A stretch of 9,980 nt of DNA, from the NCBI GenBank assembly GCA_002503705.1, contig DASH01000011.1:1-9980 (forward strand), written 5' to 3'. The notes under the pieces were generated by a model. It was given only the letters and a program-made list of their open reading frames with translations. It did no database searches and was not told the DNA's origin. The DNA comes from Candidatus Woesearchaeota archaeon UBA153. GTDB lineage: Archaea > Nanobdellota > Nanobdellia > Woesearchaeales > UBA525. Below are positions 5,875-9,980 of the stretch, piece after piece. The translations under genes and the position numbers were made by a program. Each line of letters starts with the position of its first letter. The stretch's first letter is position 1.

Positions 5875-6071
5875 TTCGACTTCTCAGTCGGCGACGCCAC
5901 TGACGTCAGGAGCGGTACCGTCCATCGGGTGAGCGCGCATCCGAAGAACGAGCAAGGTGCCGAGGGGGACTTGCCCCCTACGGGGATACGGCACCTGCTG
6001 AGCGGACAGCGAAGCGCGAACAGGACGGTAGCGCGACGAGAGGATTTGGATGGTGTCGTCGCAGGGTCGAA
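5875..6071 (+). ncRNA. Element A: candidate structured RNA
   Basis: A GC-rich non-coding stretch with nested complementary segments: TTCGAC (5875-5880) with GTCGAA (6066-6071); GCGAC plus GCCA (5891-5899) with TGGT (6051-6054) plus GTCGC (6058-6062); TACCGTCC (5916-5923) with GGACGGTA (6023-6030); a local hairpin CGGGTG (5926-5931) with CATCCG (5938-5943); AGC-a-AGGTGCCG (5951-5962) with CGGCACCT-GCT (5989-5999); and inside it AGGGGG (5963-5968) with CCCCCT (5974-5979). This gives a closed, branched fold of about 200 bases. It shares blocks with elements B and C. It could be a separate RNA, the leader of the next gene, or a repeat element. The strand is inferred from neighbouring genes. No clear TATA box lies just ahead. 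I do not recognise RNase P, SRP or rRNA signatures. Confidence 0.45.
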
Positions 6072-6104
6072 ACATTCTTAACTAGGGCGTTCTCAGAATC
6101 ACGC

Positions 6105-6461
6105 ATGGCCTTGCTCGAGGACCGGGACATCGACGAGTGGTTCGACGAGGAGAAACGACGGTTGAGCGACGAGCTCTTCGACCAGCTCGACAGAGGCGTC
6201 GAACCGGAAAAAGCGGTTCCGCGGTTCAACAAGGAGTTCCGAAGACTCCTCGAGACGTACGACAAGAATTACCGCGTCGCGGCGAGCGTCGCGGCGAGAA
6301 AAGCGCTCGTCGACGCGCCGTTGCGCCGGTTCCGCGAGTGGCGTCACGACCGCGCGACCGCGCTCTCGCTCTGGTGGAAGCAGAAAGCCGAGGAGCGCCA
6401 CCGCGCCAAGTTCGAACGCGAGTACCGACGGCTGTTCCATCTCAAGAAGAAGACGTTCTGA
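6105..6461 (+). CDS. Small charged helical protein, unknown function
   Basis: A 118-residue protein starting MALLEDRDIDEWFDEEKRRL. It is almost all charged, amphipathic helix: an acidic N-terminus (1-35), then RFNKEFRRLLETYDKNYRVA (about 40-59) and a Lys/Arg-rich C-terminus ending RRLFHLKKKTF. There are no cysteines, signal peptide or membrane segment. I do not recognise the family. Codons match the GC-rich neighbours (gag, aag, cgc, gtc), which supports it being real. The start ATG has no Shine-Dalgarno site, and a weak TATA-like ATTCTTAAC is centred about 26 bases upstream, so it may be leaderless. If transcribed from further up, element A would be its leader. The acid-to-base charge gradient suits a protein- or RNA-binding adaptor, but no function can be assigned. 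Confidence 0.65.
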   Translation: MALLEDRDIDEWFDEEKRRLSDELFDQLDRGVEPEKAVPRFNKEFRRLLETYDKNYRVAASVAARKALVDAPLRRFREWRHDRATALSLWWKQKAEERHRAKFEREYRRLFHLKKKTF

Positions 6462-6466
6462 GGCGG

Positions 6467-6478
6467 CTTTTATTCCTT
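6467..6478 (+). terminator. Short T-rich terminator
   Basis: CTTTTATTCCTT lies six bases after the TGA of the 118-residue gene. Confidence 0.35.
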
Positions 6479-6503
6479 CGCCCATTGGCCCATCATGACG
6501 CTT

Positions 6504-6696
6504 CGGCCACAGGCCGACGATTGCTGGCGCGGCCAGGATTTTCTCGTCATCCGTCAGGAATTTCTCGTTCTCGTTCGTCGTGTTTTTCTCGTACGAGTAC
6601 CGGCGTTTCGTCCCGTACGTTCCTACGACTGCGAACGACGACTAGGAATTTTTGCCGCGCCAGCACGTACCGAGCCGCGCTCGGCGTTCATACGCC
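6504..6696. other. Element D: non-coding stretch with long complementary arms
   Basis: GCTGGCGCGGC (6523-6533) and GCCGCGCCAGC (6654-6664) are a perfect 11-base inverted pair. Other stems: CGGCC-ACA-GGCCG (6504-6516), TTCCTA/TAGGAA (6620-6625, 6643-6648), the palindrome CTCGTACGAG (6588-6597), CCGAGC-CGC-GCTCGG (6670-6684) and GGCGT-TCAT-ACGCC (6683-6696, sharing two bases with the previous stem). CAGGATTTTCTCGT (6534-6547) recurs as CAGGAATTTCTCGT (6555-6568). The open frames here have no protein-like composition. This may be a structured RNA, a repeat element, or decayed sequence. Confidence 0.35.
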
Positions 6697-6704
6697 TTAG
6701 AACG

Positions 6705-6889
6705 TCAAGAAGAGGCTCTTCGGCAAATCGCTGTCGCGCGGTCACCAGCTGCTCGCCTCATCGCTTTGTTCTCAGCTTCTGTCGCGACCACCCCGTAGGG
6801 GGCGAGTCCCCCGTCGCTCATCGTTGTGAATGCTGCGAGAGGCTCGCCTGACGCTGGTGACCGTCCATTTGCCGAAGAGCCTCAAGAAG
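6705..6889. repeat. Element B: 172-base long inverted-repeat element, MITE-like or hairpin RNA
   Basis: GAGGCTCTTCGGCAAAT (6712-6728) and ATTTGCCGAAGAGCCTC (6867-6883) are perfect 17-base arms. A second pair follows inward: GGTCACCAGC (6740-6749) with GCTGGTGACC (6853-6862). In the middle, GCGAC (6784-6788) with GTCGC (6813-6817) encloses the G5/C5/G4 core shared with element A. The element is flanked by TCAAGAAG at 6705-6712 and 6882-6889, as a target-site duplication would be, though the repeat overlaps the arm by one base. Two readings fit: a small non-autonomous insertion element, or a hairpin-closed RNA gene. There is no transposase in the window. Confidence 0.55.
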
Positions 6890-6895
6890 AAGAAA

Positions 6896-6904
6896 ATTTA
6901 AAAA
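6896..6904 (+). promoter_or_regulatory. TATA box of the RNA helicase gene
   Basis: ATTTAAAAA is the only AT-rich box upstream of the helicase. A start about 26 bases downstream falls at 6922-6928, right at the CTTCTCAGTCGGC block, giving a leader near 190 bases. Confidence 0.5.
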
Positions 6905-6921
6905 CAATCCTTGAAGTCGTT

Positions 6922-7110
6922 CTTCTCAGTCGGCATCCTTGACGACGCACCAACCCGAGCCGCGTCCGAGCAGACGCTCCGCGGCTCCCAGACGGCATCG
7001 GCCGTCGGCCACCAGAATGGCCTCTTGCGCGTTGTTCCGGGTGCGAAGCGTCAAGGGGTCGAACGCGAGTTCTCGACCCTGAACGGGCCTGCGACGGCTC
7101 TCAAAGGTGA
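6922..7110 (+). promoter_or_regulatory. Element C: highly structured helicase leader
   Basis: Between promoter and start codon the sequence folds into nested helices. CCTTGACG-a-CGCACC (6937-6951) pairs with GGTGCG-aag-CGTCAAGG (7040-7056). Enclosed are GAGCCGCG...CGCGGCTC with an inner GAGC/GCTC, GACGGC-ATCG-GCCGTC, and GGCCA-CCAGAA-TGGCC. Then GGGTC-GAAC (7056-7064), a GCGA tetraloop (7065-7068) and GTTC-tc-GACCC (7069-7079) form a GNRA-capped stem. A Shine-Dalgarno AGGTGA (7105-7110) follows, four bases before the ATG. Long leaders are known for some cold-responsive archaeal and bacterial DEAD-box helicase mRNAs. Feedback through unwinding of its own leader is a reasonable but unproven idea. 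It shares two blocks with element A. Confidence 0.6.
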
Positions 7111-7114
7111 CAGT

Positions 7115-8455
7115 ATGAAGTATGAAGAGATGGAGTTGAGCGAGACGCTCAAGAAGAACCTCGCCGCGAACAACATCATCACGCCGTCAGAGATCCAGGC
7201 GCGCGCCATCCCGGCGATCCAGCACGGGCATGACGTCCTCGCGGAGAGCGAGACGGGGAGCGGGAAGACGCTCGCGTTCGCCCTGCCAATCCTCGAGTCG
7301 TTGCAGCACGAGCACGACACGGTGCAAGCGCTCATCCTCTGCCCGACGCGCGAGCTCGCCAAGCAGGTCGCGGGCGAGTTCGAGAAGTACGGCGCGGGCT
7401 TTGACTTGCAGTTCATCACCGTCTACGGCGGCGTCGGGTACGAGCCGCAGATTGAGGGCTTGCGCGAGGCGGACATCGTCATCGGCACCCCCGGGCGTAT
7501 CCTCGACTTGATGGAGCGGAACGCGCTCAAGCTCGACCGCGTCCGCTACCTCGTCCTCGACGAGGGGGACCGGATGCTCGACATGGGGTTCATCGACGAC
7601 ATCGAGCGCATCCTCGACGCGACGCCGGACGACCGCCAGACCGTGCTGTTCAGCGCGACGATCAGCTACGCGATTGAAGTCTTGAGCGAACGGTACCTGC
7701 ACCGCCCCGCGGTCATCAGGGCGAAGAGCGACGAAGTCAGAGGGCACCTGTTCCAAGGCTATTACGTCGTCAACCCGTGGCAGAAGATCAGCCTGCTCGC
7801 GCACCTCATCAAGCGCGCGGTGAACCCGCACGCGCTCGTCTTCTGCCGCACCATCGTCGCGACCGACCACGTCGCGAACGAGCTCGCCAAACGCGGCATC
7901 AAGGCTCGCGCTCTCAACGGGGATATGAGCCAGGCGAAACGCGAGCAGACCGTCTCTGAATTCATGACGAAACAGTACAACGTCCTCGTCGCCACCGACG
8001 TCGCCGCTCGAGGATTGCACATCGACGGCATCACGCACGTCTTCAATTACGACTTGCCGGACGAGGCGGACACGTACACGCACCGCGTGGGGCGCACCGC
8101 CCGTCAGGGAGCGGACGGCGAGGCGGTGACGCTGCTCGCCGAGGACGACTATCGCAAGTTCGACCCGATCATGACGCACTACGACGACGAGATCGAGAAG
8201 CTCACCTTCAAAGGGTGGGGACAGCTCGAGCGGATCCCGCCCTCACCGCCCCGACCGCCGCGCGGCGAAGGACGCGAAGGCCCTCGGCATGGTCCCCCCC
8301 ACGGTCCGCGAGAGCACGGCGGCCCGACTCGCCGCACGAGTGGGCGCGGCGCGCCCCGAGGCAACGCTGGCGCTCGAGGGCGCGCGGGAGGCAGTCACGG
8401 CGACGGACGGTCGCGACGGCCGAGTGGACGGCCCGCGCACGGTGGCGCGCGGTGA
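7115..8455 (+). CDS. DEAD-box-family ATP-dependent RNA helicase, motif II is DEGD
   Basis: Unwinds RNA duplexes using ATP; relatives act in ribosome assembly, RNA decay and cold adaptation. Of the 446 residues, about 1-370 are the two RecA-like domains. Motifs: Q motif PSEIQ (24-28), motif I AESETGSGKT (43-52), Ia PTRELA (77-82), Ib TPGR (125-128), II DEGD (149-152), III SAT (180-182), IV LVFCRT (241-246), V TDVAARGLHI (294-303), VI HRVGRTAR (323-330). Motif II has Gly where the family name gives Ala. From about 373 a tail rich in Arg, Gly, Pro and His (RGG-like) is probably disordered and RNA-binding. The ATG at 7115 is chosen because a Shine-Dalgarno AGGTGA precedes it. The frame stays open back to a TTG at 6911, but that stretch is the structured leader. 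The nearest named relatives are DeaD/RhlE-like proteins. Confidence 0.95.
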   Translation: MKYEEMELSETLKKNLAANNIITPSEIQARAIPAIQHGHDVLAESETGSGKTLAFALPILESLQHEHDTVQALILCPTRELAKQVAGEFEKYGAGFDLQFITVYGGVGYEPQIEGLREADIVIGTPGRILDLMERNALKLDRVRYLVLDEGDRMLDMGFIDDIERILDATPDDRQTVLFSATISYAIEVLSERYLHRPAVIRAKSDEVRGHLFQGYYVVNPWQKISLLAHLIKRAVNPHALVFCRTIVATDHVANELAKRGIKARALNGDMSQAKREQTVSEFMTKQYNVLVATDVAARGLHIDGITHVFNYDLPDEADTYTHRVGRTARQGADGEAVTLLAEDDYRKFDPIMTHYDDEIEKLTFKGWGQLERIPPSPPRPPRGEGREGPRHGPPHGPREHGGPTRRTSGRGAPRGNAGARGRAGGSHGDGRSRRPSGRPAHGGAR

Positions 8456-8621
8456 ATGAGTTATGAGTTAATTTAAAATATATTTTATGGTAGTTATTAT
8501 GCAAAATATATTTCTCACTATTGCATTCTCGTCCTTCGTTGAAGAATAAATGCGGGGGGTCCGTCCGTATGTTCCAATGCGAGAACTTTTTTTCGTGCCT
8601 TAAAGAGTCTGAGAAGCGGTG
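8456..8621. repeat. AT-rich spacer with short direct repeats
   Basis: The gap between the helicase and Fic genes is 258 bases. It begins with a tandem repeat TGAGTTA (8457-8463, 8464-8470). The palindrome AAAATATATTTT (8475-8486) follows, and AAAATATATTT recurs at 8503-8513. A T7 run (8587-8593) may end the helicase transcript. I see no gene on either strand. Base composition drops sharply from the GC-rich helicase tail, as at a junction with acquired DNA. Confidence 0.4.
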
Positions 8622-8662
8622 TTGTATAAATATTTCTCTCCTCGGAGCCGGAAATCTTCCGG
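8622..8662 (+). promoter_or_regulatory. Fic gene promoter with 15-bp dyad at the predicted start
   Basis: TTGTATAAATA (8622-8632) is a good TATA box. Transcription would start near 8653, inside CCGGAAATCTTCCGG (8648-8662), a palindrome with 6-base arms and 3-base centre. A repressor bound there would block initiation. If transcribed, the same bases form a hairpin in the leader. The position suggests an operator, but binding is inferred. Confidence 0.45.
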
Positions 8663-8713
8663 TTCGTTTCCGAAACATTGATAAGTAATTTAGACATTTT
8701 GTAGGTGTAAAAC

Positions 8714-9718
8714 TTGGCGGCTACCATGTTTCGGCACCGACGCACGATCCACGGACGAGAGTACGAGTACCTCGAACACAGCTTCAGGATTGGACCGAAG
8801 GTCCGGAAGGTCTCCTTCTACCTTCCCCGGCGCCAAACCTTCAGCGTCAACGAATTCCTGGCCCTGAACAAGAAAGCGGTCGAACGCGTCGCCAAAGAAC
8901 GCGTCGCCTACCTCTCCCAGAACGTCACCTGCGCGAAATTCTTCACGTACGGCAACCAGCTCCAGTTCATCGAACACGCACGAGTCCTCTACAGCATCTT
9001 CTACAACAAATTGCCGAAAGCGGAGCGGGAACGCATCAAAGACGAGTTCCTCCGCAGCTTCCTCGTGAACAGCATGGCCATGGAAGGAGGCACGATCAGC
9101 TACGACATCGCCAAAGCAATCGATGAGAACAAGCGTTTCAACCCGAAAGGCATCAACGAACTCGACATCCCCCTCTACAAACAACTCCGGCAAGCCTACC
9201 GCGACCTCGAGAAGATGCGGCTCCGATACCCCCGACAACTCCAAACCCTCCACAAGACCATCTACCAAGGAATCTACCCATTCGCCGGCGAGTTCAGAAC
9301 CAACGACGTCACGTTCGGCGACCTCGACAAGCTCGCCATCACCGCCAGACCCGGGCACATCAGGACTGGCTACCAACGAGCACTCAAAGCCTACGCCGCC
9401 ACGAACGGCAAGCGCTTCGACTTCGAACGCGTCATCACGTTCCATCAAGCATACCAAGGAGTCCACGGGTTCGAAGACGGGAACAGCCGACTCGGACGGC
9501 TCATCATGGCGGAACAATTCATGCGACAAGGCTACCCGCCACCGCTCATCAAAGGAACGCAATCACGAGCCTACCGCACCGCGCTCGTCACAGCGATCAA
9601 CGACAAGAACACCACGCCGCTCCTCAAGCTCTGCTACGCCGCGTACAAACGGACCGTGAACAAGTTCTGGCTCCCCCTCCTCGAAACCAGCATCAAGCAG
9701 AATTTCACCAAGATGTAA
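8714..9718 (+). CDS. Fic/DOC-family protein with N-terminal inhibitory helix motif
   Basis: Fic proteins transfer AMP or other phosphate-containing groups to hydroxyls of target proteins. In the 334 residues, SMAMEG (120-125) matches the (S/T)xxxE(G/N) inhibitory helix, placed N-terminal to the Fic core, so activity is probably self-restrained. IYPFAGEFRTNDVTFG (187-202) fits the target-docking hairpin. HGFEDGNSRLGR (251-262) is the Fic motif, consensus HPFx(D/E)GNGRxxR: catalytic His251, Asp255, Asn257, Arg259 and Arg262 are kept, but Pro is Gly and the second loop Gly is Ser258. The N-terminal 100 residues are basic and unassigned. The start is taken as TTG at 8714, six bases after AGGTG (8703-8707); the ATG at 8726, four codons on, is the alternative. 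Codons end in A (aaa, caa, cga, gaa) far more than in the neighbours, suggesting transfer. No antitoxin gene is adjacent, which suits a built-in inhibitory helix. Confidence 0.88.
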   Translation: MAATMFRHRRTIHGREYEYLEHSFRIGPKVRKVSFYLPRRQTFSVNEFLALNKKAVERVAKERVAYLSQNVTCAKFFTYGNQLQFIEHARVLYSIFYNKLPKAERERIKDEFLRSFLVNSMAMEGGTISYDIAKAIDENKRFNPKGINELDIPLYKQLRQAYRDLEKMRLRYPRQLQTLHKTIYQGIYPFAGEFRTNDVTFGDLDKLAITARPGHIRTGYQRALKAYAATNGKRFDFERVITFHQAYQGVHGFEDGNSRLGRLIMAEQFMRQGYPPPLIKGTQSRAYRTALVTAINDKNTTPLLKLCYAAYKRTVNKFWLPLLETSIKQNFTKM

Positions 9719-9850
9719 CTGGACACTTTCGTCCGACGCACCGTCCTTCTCCGTCGAGAAAAACACCGGAATTGAACAGAACTCGCCAACGATGCACGAA
9801 AAAGCACCCAATAAAAGACAAAATGTAGGGGTACAATATCGTTCAGAAAC

Positions 9851-9873
9851 TTAAAAAAATGAGCTTGAAAGCT
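9851..9873 (-). terminator. Hairpin and T-run downstream of tRNA-Leu
   Basis: On the minus strand AGCT-TTCA-AGCT (9873-9862) is followed by CATTTTTTTAA. A small stem plus seven T, about 30 bases past the tRNA, fits its 3' transcription end. The rest of 9,719-9,903 holds no gene I can support. Confidence 0.5.
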
Positions 9874-9903
9874 ACCTATTTATTACTGCTTGCCAGTCGT
9901 TCA

Positions 9904-9980
9904 TGCGGGGGGAGGGATTTGAACCCACGGATGCCTTCGCAACAGGCCCCTCAAGCCTGCGCCTTTGACCATGCTCGGCA
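9904..9980 (-). tRNA. trnL: tRNA-Leu(GAG), 5' acceptor strand beyond the window
   Basis: Read on the minus strand: TGCCGAGCATGGTCAAAGG (positions 8-9 and D arm), anticodon stem CAGGC with loop TTGAGGG and GCCTG, so the anticodon is GAG, decoding CUC/CUU leucine. A long variable arm with stem TGC/GCA marks a type II tRNA. The T arm is GTGGG-TTCAAAT-CCCTC, then CCCCCGC and discriminator A (9904). The seven 5' acceptor bases, expected GCGGGGG, lie just past 9,980. CCA is not encoded and there is no intron in the visible part. One T-stem pair is U-U, which is unusual. Confidence 0.92.

Noticed and set aside
5875..6071. Element A as RNase P RNA or SRP RNA
   Set aside because: The conserved GAGGAAAGTCC-type and ACAGAA-type RNase P segments and the SRP S-domain loops are not visible.
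6137..6851. Plus-strand open frames crossing the small gene and elements D and B
   Set aside because: The Arg/Ser/Pro-rich products have no protein-like pattern, no ribosome-binding site, and cross strong inverted repeats.
6911..7114. 68-residue N-terminal extension of the helicase from a TTG start
   Set aside because: A Shine-Dalgarno site sits four bases before the ATG at 7115, the extension has no helicase-like sequence, the predicted transcript starts after the TTG, and the stretch forms extensive stems.
7187..8179. 330-codon minus-strand open frame over the helicase
   Set aside because: It is antisense to a gene with all helicase motifs, and the composition is typical of a shadow frame.
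8690..9562. 290-codon minus-strand open frame over the Fic gene
   Set aside because: It is antisense to a gene with a clear Fic motif. Repeated Val/Glu/Phe reflects the complementary codons.
1..9980. CRISPR array, prophage or transposase gene
   Set aside because: No regularly spaced repeats of CRISPR length, and no phage structural or transposase motifs in any frame.

Overview
The window reads as archaeal chromosome. It carries an FtsZ start, an archaeal ATP-dependent DNA ligase, an Orc1/Cdc6 initiator, TATA boxes 26-27 bases ahead of start codons (leaderless genes), T-rich terminators, and a tRNA-Leu gene with no encoded CCA. The compact genes and small basic proteins would suit a DPANN-type archaeon, but I cannot fix the phylum from sequence alone.

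Layout. Every protein gene left of about 4,100 is on the minus strand: ftsZ (cut by the left edge), a winged-helix regulator with a nucleotidyltransferase-like C-terminus, DNA ligase, and a phosphoribosyltransferase-like protein. Every protein gene to the right is on the plus strand: orc1/cdc6, an 80-residue basic protein made of two near-identical halves, a 118-residue charged helical protein, a DEAD-box-family RNA helicase with DEGD in motif II, and a Fic-domain protein. A tRNA-Leu(GAG) on the minus strand runs off the right edge. The divergence point is an AT-rich 159-base gap beside orc1, which is a plausible replication origin.

The most unexplained part is 5,827-7,114. Apart from one small gene it is non-coding and full of RNA-like or inverted-repeat structure: element A (5,875-6,071), element D (6,504-6,696), element B (6,712-6,883, with a perfect 17-bp outer arm and a further 10-bp inner arm), and element C (about 6,922-7,110), which is the helicase leader. 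A and B share a 22-base G5/C5/G4 core in opposite orientations. A and C share a 13-base block and a GGGTCGAA block at matching places. No standard RNA family was recognised.

How the genes fit together. Orc1 and ligase serve DNA replication, FtsZ serves division, and the helicase, small basic proteins and structured RNAs suggest RNA metabolism. The Fic gene uses more A-ending codons than its neighbours and looks like an accessory, possibly acquired gene. Two dyads of 15 bp (at the winged-helix and Fic promoters) look like operators. A third just after orc1 looks like a terminator stem.
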